From Phaeotremella fagi (lineage: Eukaryota; Basidiomycota; Tremellomycetes; Tremellales; Phaeotremellaceae), in assembly GCA_001599715.1 (NCBI GenBank), contig BCHU01000013.1, positions 434,001-498,000 on the forward strand: a stretch of DNA of 64,000 bases. Reading direction: 5' to 3'. The position numbers were made by a program, and so were the translations under genes. Shown one piece after another: positions 31,915 through 44,800 of this stretch (its first letter is position 1; every line of letters starts with the position of its first letter). Under the pieces are notes generated by a model that saw only the letters and a list, made by a program, of their open reading frames with translations, made no database searches and was not told where the DNA came from.

Positions 31915-32580
31915 TCAAAGTATCGGTGTTAAGACTGTGAGAGACAGGTTTGACGTCTCCAAACCATCCTTCAACTCCTTCTTAGTAGATACCTCTCCCC
32001 GCTTCGTGAACAAATACAACTTTTCATCCGATGGATCACAATTACGAACCGAGATATCATTTCGAACGCGACATCCCATCAAGTAAATGGAGGCAGAAGC
32101 GGTATCCCAAATATCAGCTGTTAACTGAAAACGACTGATAGTAGTTTCCCTATCACGATTGGTTTTGGGGTTATGACCTAACCCCCTTGTAGCGAGATTA
32201 ACACATCCACTATAAACACTGACTATACCCTTTTCATCCACAGCAGAAAACAGTTGAACTTTGTGCGCACCATCGTAATCGTTTTGAAAATTCTCGATGA
32301 TCATTTGATCAAATTGGATGTTCTCGATATAAGTTCCTATGGATAGATTGAATCTTGAATGATTTTGATCGATTAATAGAGATTCTACATTTTCGAAATT
32401 GATTTTGTTGGTACCAGTTTTGAAAAGTTTTCCTATGTCACTAGCGAAGTCTGTGATTATCCATTCTTGCGATTCTTCTCGATGGATTGGGAGATAGGTC
32501 AGACTTCCACAATCCGTAATTACTTGGTATTGCTTTTTGTTTAAATAGCTTAGGAATGATTTTCGAGTTGCGTTTTCCAT
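31915..32580 (-). CDS. Orphan protein, paralogous pair member 2
   Basis: A single-exon gene of about 221 residues from the ATG at 32580 (MENATRKSFLSYLNKKQYQV). It aligns end to end with the protein encoded at 30772-31452: FLSYLNKKQYQVITDCGSLT against YLSCLKATKYDVTSDKGLLT, and LFSAVDEKGIVSVYSGCVNL against LFSAIIENKETGGFSMNIYQ. Identity is low, so the duplication is old or fast-evolving. No membrane segment, signal peptide or catalytic motif can be seen. An in-frame ATG at 32610 would add ten residues that lack a counterpart in the paralog. Confidence 0.6.
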   Translation of the reverse strand: MENATRKSFLSYLNKKQYQVITDCGSLTYLPIHREESQEWIITDFASDIGKLFKTGTNKINFENVESLLIDQNHSRFNLSIGTYIENIQFDQMIIENFQNDYDGAHKVQLFSAVDEKGIVSVYSGCVNLATRGLGHNPKTNRDRETTISRFQLTADIWDTASASIYLMGCRVRNDISVRNCDPSDEKLYLFTKRGEVSTKKELKDGLETSNLSLTVLTPIL

Positions 32581-32857
32581 TTTTGAGTTGGGGTGATATG
32601 AACGAAACAAGGAAAAGCAAATCGAATTGGATGAATTCGAAATCTTGAGAATTTGTCTTTCCTTTCAGCGTCTTTCTTCTTGATAGTTCTCACGACTATC
32701 AAAAGAGTGAATAACACCACAAATGACATCTTCTTCAAAGGAGGATCAACATCTTACATCAGTGATGGCGAGAACGATCATGTATGATATGTTACTATAT
32801 AAATACTATGTTACACTAATAAAAGGGGAATAGGCGGGACGAAACGGACACAGAGTT

Positions 32858-35800
32858 CTACTTCTTCTTCCCTTTCTCAACAGCCTTTCCCTTGGCTTTG
32901 GGCTTGACAGCCTTGATCAATTTATCTTTACTGACATCGTTAACTTCGTCTTCATCTTCGTCTTCCTTTTCTGAGACTTCTTCTTCAATCACATCGTCCT
33001 CCTGGGGATACCGTTAGTCAGGGATTTTCTTGTTACCAAATCGTAGGTCCGCTTACCTCCAACACCTCCTCATTATCCGGGGCTGCACCCTCAATAGTGA
33101 CTTTCTTCTTGGACGCCGCAAACATGTCTCCTTTATGGAACGCAATAGGATGATCTGCTTTATTGTACCTGGAACACGCAAGTCAATCATCGTAATCACG
33201 AAAAGTAAGTTACTTTAACTCACTGTCTTGTGAAAGCCGATTTGACCGCTGTTGGAATCTTCTTCAACAGATTCTCATCTCGCATAGTATCAACGCCCAA
33301 TTCAACGAAAGCGTCCCAATCTTCCTTGTTCAAGTAATACTCATCCATCACTGTGATCGTATCTTCGACAGCATCCTATCACGAGTTCTCGTCAGTCGAA
33401 CTCCGGGAATTGAATGTTGTGTACTTACCTGACCAACTGAAACCAAAGGTAAAACCAACTTAGCAGCTAGTAGAGGCATGTACTCTTCTCTGATAGCTTC
33501 TCTCGATCCGGAAACCCTTAGTCTCATCTTGATTTGGATATCGGTAAGTAAACGACCAAGTTTGCCCTGCTTGGAATTTTGACCGAGCCACCTGGTCAGA
33601 GTTTAGCGGACGACATAGCTTGTGAGTAGTAAGGAACTTACTGAGGGAATGCAGGACCACCCCAACCGCCTCCACCTGTGTTTCTGCCTGGACCAAAGAT
33701 GTAACTTGCAGGTCTGACGGTAGAGGCGACAGCGTGAGCAGGTAATAGCGACCAATGTTGTTCGGATCTGAATATGGATCTGTTAGACTAGTCAAGCATT
33801 TAAACGATAAGACGAACCCATGAATCATTCTATCTATCAGATCTCCATCCGAGATCGAATCAGCGGCTTTACTAATCAATTCAAGATGCTTGAGATCTTT
33901 CATCTGAGGCTCTTCTTTCTGCAATATCGATGGTGTAGTCTTGAGATAGTGTTCCTAAACACCAATATCAATATTGGAATAATTTCAGTGGAATCTTCTA
34001 GACCTACCTGCAAGAACAGGGGAACGAAACTGAAATCATGGAAGTAAAGCTCCATTTTGTCGTTGAGAGTTTCTCTATTCGTACGACCAAAGGCATATGG
34101 TCCAGTTAACTTGTCAATGATAGTGAAGGGCGTCATGATCTTGTTTTTCTCGTTCATTTTGATACTAGGCGTAGAGTAAGCTTGCTAACACTATCCTTTC
34201 CCAAACAAGGTCAACACTCACAGATCCTTGCCATCGTCAAAGTCCATGGTGGTTTTACTGAGTCTGTATGTTGAAAGCATATTCAATACTTGACGTAAAT
34301 CCGAATCAGTTCCTTTGACCAGTTCATCAACGACGTTTGGTGGAATCTTGAGTTTCTCCCTGGCCCGACATCAGTACAGCGTTGATACAGCGCAGAATCA
34401 CTCACTTGAAAACGATTGACATGATTCTGGATCGGACTTCTGCTGGTTGAGGTCTATTCAGATCAGTAGGGTCATTGTTACACTTGGATGCCACCGCTTA
34501 CCGTCTGAAAGTCAAATTATGAGTGGTATGTTGAAGAGGTTTCATCTTCTGCAAGGTTCGATCATTGCAGATGAGAATTAGGGGGATCTGAGCAGGCAAT
34601 GTTAGTCATCAGCTCGTAAGGGGTAACAGCCACATTTGAATTTACCTTGGTCTTTTTGATCAAAACGTTCATCGCACCGACACCACCTCTATCACCTCCA
34701 GACATCCCATCAACCTCGTCCATGATTAGACAAGTCTTATGAGTGATAGGTAAATCAGTGGCCGATGCGTTCTGTCACAATCACAATTAGCTTGTAGAAT
34801 TTTATCAGTTGCTTTATATGGCTCACCTTGACGCCACCGCCTTGGAAATAGCCATCCAACGACGTATTATCGATATTGGTAGAGTTCTGTCATGTCAGGG
34901 AGATTTCACAGACATGGCTCACCTCGACTAGTTTCTTTGATCGAGCATCACTAGCATTGAGCTCCAACGGACTATATCCAGCTTGTTTAGCCATGAGATG
35001 CGCCGATGTGGTTTTCCCAATACCAGGAGGTCCAGATATCAAAACAGCTCTGTAAATCCCCATACCATCTTTTCCTGGCTTTTTGAAGCCAGAATCGTAG
35101 TTCTTCTGCCTGTACGAGAGTCAGATTAAATCCTGTGACAAGCTCACCAATCTTTGAGCCAATTTCCTAGTTTTTCTATCTGCCCCTTGTTTCCACAAAT
35201 CTCCTTCATATTCTGTGGAGCATACTTTGTCGTCCAAAGTTGACTTGTTGCTGGGGCAACTTTCCTAGACATCACGTCAGCTTAAAAATGACACAATGGA
35301 ACTTTGGATAATCACTTGGCTGCAATTCCACTACCCTCTAAGGCAGCCTCTTTCCTCTTTCTCAGTTTCTCTTCTTCTTTCTCCTTCTTCTCCATCTCTG
35401 CTGCCATATCCAGAATTTTCTTCTCTTCCTTTGCTTGTGCCGCTAACTGTTTCTCATCCAATTGACCACCTTTACGAGTTCTGATCAATTCAAGTAATCC
35501 ATCCTCATCTAGTGTTTTAATCTTCAATTCTCTAATCTTTTTCAATTTAGATTCTCCAGCCTGCTCGCCAACAACGACGTATGAGGTCTTGCCTGAGGGT
35601 GCTCCTGTGACTTTGCTGCATTTCGCGGTATTAGTCCAGGAAGAGAACTTGAGTGACAAGACGTACCCTGAGTACCGCTTCACAAGCTCGGTGGCATCGT
35701 CTCGTCCCAAGCTTTCCATTTCTCCAGTGAACACAAAAGTCAAGCCCGCAAGACAATTGGGTGCTCCGATCGGGATATCTTTTGACCCAGGTGCTTTGGG

Positions 35801-36960
35801 ACCAGCTGCTCTAGCCGCAGCAGCAGCCCGCCAGCTAAGACATTAACGGCACATTCGTCAAAGAAAACGAAACACTTACTTGAACTTCTTCTCTGGCTCC
35901 TCTGACTCTTGCATGGATGTCTCCTCTTTGACAGCGGGTTTCTTCGCAGCCTTAGCTGGTGAGGGTTCAACTTTCTTCTGTGGAGCTGTTTTCTTGGGTG
36001 TGGGCTTTTTGGGTGTAGGTTTCTTAGACTTGGGTTTGGGAAGATCTTCATCGTCGTCATCAAAGGCGTAATCAGATTCAGATTCAGAATCGATCTTCAC
36101 AGGCTGATCATTTAGCTTCCTTCCAATTGTCCACTTACCGATGGTTTTTTGACAACGTTTGCCCTAGGCTTGGCCTGCTCAACTTTAGGCTTGATATCTT
36201 TCTCCTTTTTGGGGACGATCTCAACTTTCTCCTCCTCCTCTTCTTCTTCATCACTGGAGACAAGGAAGTTCTTCTTCTTGACAGGAACCTTGCTTGGGGC
36301 TAAAGATAATCTCTTTTTCGATGGTTTAATCTCTTCGTCTTCAGAATCCGAGAGAACAATCTTGCGCTTAGATGACCCATTGGTTTTAATGGACGATGTA
36401 GATATTGGTACTTTTGATGGTCCAGATGGTTCTGGAGTGTCCTCTAAAACAATCGGCGTTTTCTGTGAAATCGTCAGATCCCATGGGATGTTCTGACTTA
36501 CTGAAGATGAAGGTTTTGAGGTCTGGAAATGTTTGGATGTGGTAGCTTTCGAGTCTGCTGATTTTGGCTTAACCTCGACTTTTTCCATCTCTTCGTCGCT
36601 GTCGTCTATAGAGTTTTCGAGTGAGCATTTGCTCAGAAGGTATCAAAAGTTCAACTCACCGATCGTGATTGGTCTCTTTCCTGAACCTGTACCATTGACG
36701 ACGGGTTTTTTAGGTGGAGCCTATTCAGATATTAGCTAGCTTTAAGTACTTGGAAGTCAACATACAGATTGAGGAGCTCCAAACTACAGAATCGAGGTTA
36801 GACAGAATAAAAAGTGGATCATGTAACAACTCACGAAATTACGAATATCTCGACCTGCTGGAGCAGCTTCCTTTTTGGGTACTGGTTTTTTTGCACTTCC
36901 TGAGCTCTGACTTTTCTTTGGCGAGTCAGACCGTTTCCTTGGGGAAGCTGAGGTTGGCAT
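32858..36960 (-). CDS. RFC1: Replication factor C large subunit (RFC1)
   Basis: RFC1 is the large subunit of the clamp loader that opens PCNA and places it on primer-template DNA. The start [20 protein letters not shown] is followed by a basic, disordered head. Next is a BRCT domain: [20 protein letters not shown], then [20 protein letters not shown] and [20 protein letters not shown]. The AAA+ module has the Walker A motif [20 protein letters not shown] near 35030, NASDARSKK, Walker B in [17 protein letters not shown] near 34710, and [16 protein letters not shown]-terminal exons encode the collar region ([15 protein letters not shown] text near 33300) and end with an acidic stretch and [12 protein letters not shown]. 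About a dozen short introns interrupt the gene. It shares a 206-bp divergent promoter with TRAPPC10. Confidence 0.95.
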
Positions 36961-37166
36961 GATGAATGCCTATGGTATATTTATGTCAAGATAGATGTAC
37001 GAATGAGTGATGAAAGATAGAAAACAGCAGTCGAAAGTCGGGATAAATGACGCGTAAAAGTGGAGGAAGGAGGAGTCGTGACTCAATAACAATACAGTCA
37101 ACTCTTCTATCAAATTCATCACATTTCTACTTCTATCACTGCAATCGAGCTCTTGATCTGGATAAA
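36961..37166. promoter_or_regulatory. Divergent 206-bp promoter, RFC1 / TRAPPC10
   Basis: The two start codons are only 206 bp apart on opposite strands. The region holds one perfect MluI cell-cycle box (listed separately). The half nearest TRAPPC10 is pyrimidine-rich (TTTCTACTTCTATCACTGC), a common trait of fungal 5' leaders. Confidence 0.65.
37050..37055. promoter_or_regulatory. MluI cell-cycle box (MCB) upstream of RFC1
   Basis: Palindromic ACGCGT, 90 bp upstream of the RFC1 start codon. In yeasts this element binds MBF and drives G1/S transcription of replication genes. The same hexamer is found upstream of POL2. Function here is inferred from sequence and from the gene class. Confidence 0.55.
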
Positions 37167-40100
37167 ATGCCTCCAAGGGAGGTCATAGTAACATATTCTC
37201 TCTATCCATCAGGTAATTTATCACTTCAACATGCGATATCTGGTATAGGAAGTCAATTTCCCCTTCGTAACCTGCACTGGAAATCACCAACTCGAACTTC
37301 ACTACGTACGATCCAAGAGCTGGAGGTCAACCTACTTGAGCTAGGTGAAGTGCCCAGCTCAAAAGATGTGGTTCAAGGAAGTTTGCTAGAGGCGCCATTG
37401 GTCAATCTATGTCTTGTTGCTTGTGATGTAAGTCATCTAATGTTTCATTTTGATGTAGGGTTGAATTAAGACCTTCATCAGGATTCAGAAATTTACAAAA
37501 ACAATACAAAAAACTTTATCAGAGATTGGCTATCTTTACTTGCTGCAAGACGGAATGTTCATGCCCCCCTGATAGTGCTTGTCAACCCTCCAAATCCAGC
37601 TGGTACATCAACATCTTCGAAGAATGTGTTTGGTAGGGATAAGGGTATTTTAGGAAAACTCAAGACGGATTTCAATACCACCAAGAGAGATCGGTGAGTG
37701 GGAGCTCTCTGTATATGATTTGACCCTATAGATGTGTTCAAATCAATCTTCCCGCGGTTGGCTCAAACGACCCAGCAGCTTGGCCGGAGGTCATCAACAA
37801 GTTGAAGGAAAGCATTATCGTAGCCTTTGATGGTGCTTTACTGGAACGCGAGGAGGAGGTCAAGAGGGGAGAATCACAGAGGTTGACAGTCGGATGGAAT
37901 TTCTGTACATGGTTCTTGCTGAAGGTAAGCTTGTGGTTTTCCCAGTGATTCTAATAAGCAGGAATCGTTAGCTTTATCCTTCGAAGGAATCAATCTTTTC
38001 GAAGACGCTTTGATAACCTATGAAGAACTTGAGGCGACTTTCTTTCAAGTTCTGAAAGAACAGAATCTTTCTTGGTTCGGAAAACTGGGAGCATCTGATA
38101 CAAATGATGATTCTTCATCAGTTTTAGACACTACCGGTAAACCATATCGCGAATTACTCCAATCTTCAACAATCAGTATCTTTGATTTTAGGGTGTATGT
38201 GTTTGCTCGACAATGCACACTCTTAGGGAAACTTGGAAGGATAACTGAGATAGCTAAAAGAGGACAATGGTTCGTAGCCAGTCTGGCACGAAAGCTGCGG
38301 GAGCACGAAGTGGGTATTGGACTTCCAAATCCATTGGAAATTTGTTGATAAAACCCAGGGTGATCTTGCCGAGTATTTCGTCGAAGCATGGACCTACAAT
38401 GCGTGCATGGATCTCGTGAAGAAGTGTGATGATTGGTCAAGACTTGATCGACCTAATGGGGATTATTCTGGATTGATAGCATATGAATCAGCTCGAGCAG
38501 AGTTGTTAGACATTGCTAGAGTTCAGGTGAGTGGTGATCGCATCTGACATGTCTTACTCGTCTCTCAGGTGGAACGTATCGGTGTTACTTCTGGTCATTT
38601 ACCGAATATCTACCCATTCGCCCCATCTTCGGGTTTCTCTCAATCGTCCGATGACGTCCTTTTCGAGTCATCTGATAACGGTCTTGACGAACCCGAATCT
38701 CCAGAACCTGAACGCCCTCGGCCCACACTCTCAAACAAACCTCTACTTGAGGCAATGAAAGATCAAACAAAGTGCATCAAACTCTATCTGAGTCTCACCA
38801 AAACTGCTCTCAAAGCCTATGAAGCTTGCGGTAAAATTAATTCAGTAGTGCGGTTAAAGGCGAGTCTCGCTGGTCTAGCATTGTAAGTCTTGAAATCAAT
38901 GTGTATCCTTCTTTACTGATTTCCAAAGGTATGGTCAAGATTGGCCGTCAGCGTATGATCTGTGTCGAGGTTTGGCCAAGGACTGTGCTGAATCCTTTAT
39001 ATGGGAACCAGTGGCGAAATACGCCCTTGAAGGTGCTCTGATTGCCCATCGAGAACTTTCGAAGCCCTCTGGAGCAGATTGGGTCAATCTCGCTTTAGCT
39101 TATTTGAGAGTTTGTGCTGTGACCAGCAGGAAGCAGACGAGCTCTACGAAGATTCCCAAAGAACTTGAAGCTACACTGCAAGGTCTACGCGAATCAGATG
39201 AGGTCCTTCAAAGTAGGTCTTTTCATTTTCTTTGTTGAACGCGTAGCCTAACGAGGCCTTAGCTGAAAGACATGCCGCATTTGACGTTCGTCTCTTACAG
39301 CTGTCTGCTGACTTTGTGGATGACGGAACAGAAGTGCAGATTGAGATTGTCAATTGTCTTTCAATCGTAAGTATCGGATCAGAGGCAGCGCTGAAGCAAC
39401 AGATGGTCGCGCTTGACGAGGCAAGCTTGCATTTAGAAGGAGACGACGGAATGTGGATCACGTATTCTACTGGTCAAATTGAACTTCAACCTGGACTCAA
39501 TAGGCTGAAAGCTGTGTGTGGGGTAAGTAACTTCACAAACTGTCTTTCGATATCCAGCTAACATGTATCTCATCGACAGATGTCAGTTCAAGGGCGCTTC
39601 ACCTATAGATCTGCTCAATTACAGATCGGAAAGATTGACTTTTTGTATGGTACACCCGAAGATGTTCATTTGTTGGTTCGACGAAGTCCAGATGGACCAA
39701 AAGTGGTCTTGAGGATGCCATACCATAGTGCGTATCTCTCAGAATATCTGGACCGACACTAATTTGGTACTTTTAGTCGCATTGGATGAGGAGCCGAGCG
39801 TCGTTCTCGTCATCGACACTGGCATACACGCCATGGACTCAGTCAGTGTCTGTGTGGTCTCATTGCTGGATGATGTTGCCTTCGCTATGGATAGATCTCT
39901 CGGGGACAATGGTAAGCTAGGATTGAGGACATCCTGATCTTACTAACCAAATAAAGTTGTTGCTGCAGATGTCTCCTCGATCGACCTAGGAGACCTCAAA
40001 GCCAACAGTTCATTTAATGTGATTGTACCATATTCTGGTACACCCCAAGGAGATTTTGCCAAGGTACATTGTCTGTTTAAATTCCAATCTAACGGTCATA

Positions 40101-41579
40101 GGCGCAAGTTCTTCTTCAATACCAATCTCCGACCGACGGAACGACAAGATCATTCAATGATATTCAAAGTATTTCAATGGGTCTACCGTTGACGGTAAAC
40201 GTACAAGACTTTTTCAGGCCGACCAGGTAAGCTTATCTCTGATTCACCGTTGACGGGTTATCGATGCTAACCGCCATCAGTCTCATTTCCAATTTCACAA
40301 TAGCTTCAGATGGTCGGGAATCTCTTCGTATCGGTTCTGTTAGCTTGGAAGCACCTGAGTCCTCAGGTCTCGACATTGAAGGGTGTAGGAAAGATTGGTC
40401 TGAATCAGCCGTACGTCAATTCATGATATCTCAATTGCGACTAGTGTTCACCTATGATTGATCAGATTGTTACTCCGTCACGTACTTTGTCGTGTCTATA
40501 CAAAATCCGTCGAGAAGGTTCAGTTGATAGTGAGTTTGACAAAGGTCCCTTCTGACTATGGTTAAGTGTCGGATCAACCGTTGCGGCTACATATAAAATA
40601 TCGAAGTGTGGATGATGGTAAGTCAAAGCAAATCTTAAATGACCGTTTCTGACAGTTTCTTTGTCTAGAATTCCGATTCTTATTGGAACATGCAGTGGCA
40701 GATTTGGCGGGACTCGGCCGTGATGCTGTTCGAAGGTCTATAACTCGAATGGTACAAAAGAGAGGAACCTGGTTACAATATTATTTGGCCACTGGGGAAG
40801 CTTCAGACTCGTTCCTAGAAAATCTGAGGGCATCAGCTATTCAACTTTTACCTAGATCTGAGTCCGTAACAGTCTTCGATGAACAGTGGAAAATGGTGAC
40901 AGAGGTATGAGTTGTGCTATGTACTACATGCTGACTATCGAATCAGGTTCTAAAATCGGGGAAACAGGCAGATTTACAATGGCGAATGCTTGAGATTCCC
41001 GTTGACGTTCCTCAAAAACGAGTAGGTTCATCAGATAATCTTAATGTGCGAATGCTTACATCGTAATTCAGCTTTTGACGACAGTTCGATTAGAGCGAGA
41101 ATTAACTGAAGGATTAGTTTACGAAGGTCGAGCGATTGCAATCACACTCAGAATGTCGACTACTTTCAATTGGACAGGGGAAGATGCTTCTGATACAAAA
41201 GTTGTATTCGATATCCAACCTAATACAGAAGATTGGTTGGTGTTGGGTACAAAGAAAGGATATTTCCAAGTTGATGTACGTTCTGAATTTTCATTCCGTT
41301 GATAAATCAATGACTGATACATATCAGCCATCCAATCCTGAACTTCGCCAAATCGTTCTGGTTCCTATGAGAGCTGGTCAACTGTTCTTACCGAATGTTT
41401 CCATCCAGATCTTGTCATCCAACGGATCGATCATACCACCAACACCTAACCCAGACGAAGAACCTTTACTGTGTGAAGCTTACGTCGAAAATGCTGGTGA
41501 AGTTGTACACGTTTTGCCGTCCAAGAAATCGATGACTGCTTTAATACCAGTTAACGATTGGGAGATTGAGAGGGGGTAA
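37167..41579 (+). CDS. TRS130: TRAPP II complex subunit TRAPPC10 (Trs130)
   Basis: Trs130/TRAPPC10 is a TRAPP II-specific subunit required for Rab (Ypt31/Rab11) activation at the late Golgi. The N-terminus MPPREVIVTYSLYPSGNLSL continues with NLHWKSPTRTSLRTIQELEV. Downstream are PLVNLCLVACDDSEIYKNN, FIRDWLSLLAARRNVHAPLI, KTDFNTTKRDRCVQINLP and LTVGWNFCTWFLLKESLALS. They are followed by EGINLFEDALITYEELEATF. This run (VACDD.E.Y....+..I.+WL, DRC.Q, WNFCT(F/W)F.LKESLA..FE....YEDAL..Y.ELEA.F) is characteristic of the family. The C-terminal half is beta-rich, with an Ig-like character typical of Trs120/Trs130, and ends ALIPVNDWEIERG. At least 15 short introns are spread along the gene. Confidence 0.9.
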
Positions 41580-41810
41580 CATGACGAAATCTGAATCACA
41601 TCTGTGACGACTTTTGTATTAGGGGATAAGGAGGGATTAGCTTGTACCCCGTGAAATCTAGATAACCATTGCATGTATACCTTGAAATGAAAGATATAAT
41701 CTATGAAGTACAACTATAGTACCAAGAGATGAAGAGATTGAAAATGCGATATGAAAGATAATACAAACAAAATAAGAAATGAGATAATGAATGATGACAA
41801 CAGAGGTGAA

Positions 41811-44800
41811 TTACCATCTGTCTAAAGCTTGCTGAACGTACTCCCCAGCCATGACCAGTTCATGATAATCAGATACTAAGAATATCGTCAGGCAAAAATC
41901 AAAATCAAAAACCAAATCAACTTACCACTCTTGATCATCCTCAATTTAGACCTCTGCTCAACTCTGTTCAAAGAAGTTTTGAAACTTCCACCGCAATCAT
42001 GAGTAGCCGTAAGATTATCACTCTTTGATTGATTACATTTAACACAGATGACATCTTGAATTTGATAATTGTTTATCAGTTTTGATATCAACTCAATGAG
42101 TGGTCGTTCGATTTGGAATCTATCGTATTCGGTATCACATTTCTGAAATTTCATCCATGATCAGCATGAATCCAAAATTATATGATTGAATTGACTTACG
42201 TGACAAACCCAAGTTTTTCGAGCTGGAGGTAGAACCTCACCAGATTCAGGATCAACGGTTGGTAACCTATCTGGATCCCTTGCCAAGTCGACATCACGAA
42301 TAGCGTTACAACGTCCGCAAATCACCATAGGGATTACCAATGAATCGCAAGGATTTCTGAACGCAGCCTCAGACGAGAATTCTCGAACTCCAACTAAATC
42401 CAATAGATTCTTTTTCAAAACTTGAACTTCGACAAGATGATCTGCCGATAACGAATAAATCTCGGCGATGGATTTGATAAGCTCTAGTGTTGGATTCGAT
42501 CTGTCTTGTTTAGCCCCTGGTAAATCGGGGAACAGCAAGGCTTCAGCTTCATCTTCGTCGGTTGCTGAAGCCGCTTGTCGACGTTTGACAGTTGATATAT
42601 CGGACAACAAACGTCGAGTCAAAGCTTGAGTGATACTTTTCTGACCAGCTTTGTTTTCGCGTTCCTTTGCTGGATTGACAACTGAAGTTTCTTCACCTGA
42701 AGTGTCGATATTCAAGCTATGTCGAGCACGAAGTGGAGTTCTACCATCGCTGGAACCTCTTTTAGCACTATACAAAGCGAAGATAAACGAGGCGACATTT
42801 CTTTCAAATACCGGTTGAAGAGTCCCAGGAAGGAAGGATTGGATATTCCAATCCATACTGATCTCAAAACGTTGAGGTGGTGGATCTCGACTTGAAGCAA
42901 CTTCAGGTGGAACCTTTACACCACCGAAATTAGCTATATCCATCCAAGCCAAATAATTCCAGAACTGAGTAACGTCCAGTATCAGATGTCTAAATAATTC
43001 TTGGGAATTAGCGGCGGTGACTAGATATTTGGCGAAAGCGTATGCACTTCCAGCATCAGGTTTCGAGGTGAGAAGGAAAATTCGATTGAGATCCGCATGA
43101 ACCACTTGAGTACCTAATCTCTTGAATTCAGCTAGCAATTGAAGGAACGTTTTTCGCATTAAACCGTGGAGGAATCTATGCAGTGCAGGCTCAAACATGC
43201 AACTTGCAGTTGAGCTCACCCATCTCCAGAATTGATCAACAACTAGATCAGCAGGTGTTGAGATTGCACCCTTGACATGAGCACGAGCTTTATCGAGGAA
43301 CCAAGATCGAACCATTGATTTGAGAACACCAAAAGTTTGAGTTGAAAGTACCGCATCACCTAACATGACAGCAGTGTGAGCAGAACCCTTGGCGTACTCG
43401 TCGAGATTATGTGAAGCGGAATCGAAAGCTAGAGCTCCAGATCCACTACCTTCCATTTCGTTCACCAACGCAGATTGGAGTACTGCATTGATAGCCAGAT
43501 CCGCCACTTCCATCTCAAGAACCACCGATGAATAACAACCTTTGGTAGAGATTTGAGGTGAGACCAGATCTTCAGAGGCATTCGCATCTTCCTCTGAACC
43601 ACCTAAATCAGGTCGAGGTGAATTTGACCACCAAAGAAGCATATCCTGCTGTTTCAATCTTCGAGCGAATTCTATGTCGGCTAGGAACATCGGTGCATCG
43701 GAGCCCAAGTTACCTACAGGAACATCATAATGAGCAGCGATGTCGATTTGAGTGGCGATCCAAGACGATAGACGAAGATATTGGTTGATCATTCGACGAG
43801 AAGTTTGAAGTAACCACATGAGAGAGGCTTCTTCCTCCTTCCCCACTTTGAAAGTGATGAACGGGAATTCGGAGAAGATAGCTGCTTTAGCTTGATAATA
43901 CGAATGCTCAAATGGTGAACAAAGAGCTACGACGTTGAGACCATGTTTGACGGTTTGTAAATCTTTGGCTAACTGTTTCATAGCAGAGGCTTCAGTTGGA
44001 TAGTAATTAGTGATGAAATTGATTTCTTCTGGATAAGTGAAAGTTCCCTTTTCAGCTTTAGGTGCCCTATCAGAATACCATTTCGCAGGATTAGGTAATT
44101 GTTGACGATTCCGTGCTGAATCTACGATATATATCCTAGCTGGACCGTTTGGAGAGAAAAGTGAGATGATATGTCGAGAGTTCATAGTCGCATGGAAAAG
44201 GTAATGATATCGTATGCCCTTCCCCTCCGATAAGTACTTATGACGAAGAACGCTACTTCCAGCTTTTTCCAGTTCATCAAGATCGAAACCTCTGTCGAGA
44301 CCACGATTTAATCCTCCTAGTGAAGTTGATTTTAATGTACATGTACTTCCTAGGTTCAGCAGTGCACGAACAACGAGAGGGACTTGAAGTTCGAAAGCTC
44401 CTTCTACATTCGGACTGTTGATGAGACTCGAGAAATGGGCTTCTCCCTCAACGAACAAGACTTCGTCAACTGAAAGTTTGAAAAGATGTTTCGAAGCTTG
44501 ACCACGAGGTAGAACACGAGTGACAGAAGCCGTCTCGTATTTAGATGAGAAAGTACTAGATTTCGGAAGGTTCTTGAAATTGAGATAAAACTCTCTTGGT
44601 ATCCTAAGTCGAACACTTTGGAATGTCCCATCAATGGCTAACCACAACCTAAACTCCCCAGGTCGATTGGTGGCAGCGATCTGAACCACATCCCATTGTC
44701 TCGTCGCAAGGTTGGTTGATTGAGTACGTAGCATTGAAGATATCGTACCGTCTTGACGAGGACCACCTTGTTTCCTAATCTTAGCACGTTCAGCTCTCTG

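Noticed and set aside
31784..32086. Plus-strand ORF of 100 codons
   Set aside because: Largely antisense to the second orphan paralog, whose frame is supported by similarity to its neighbour.
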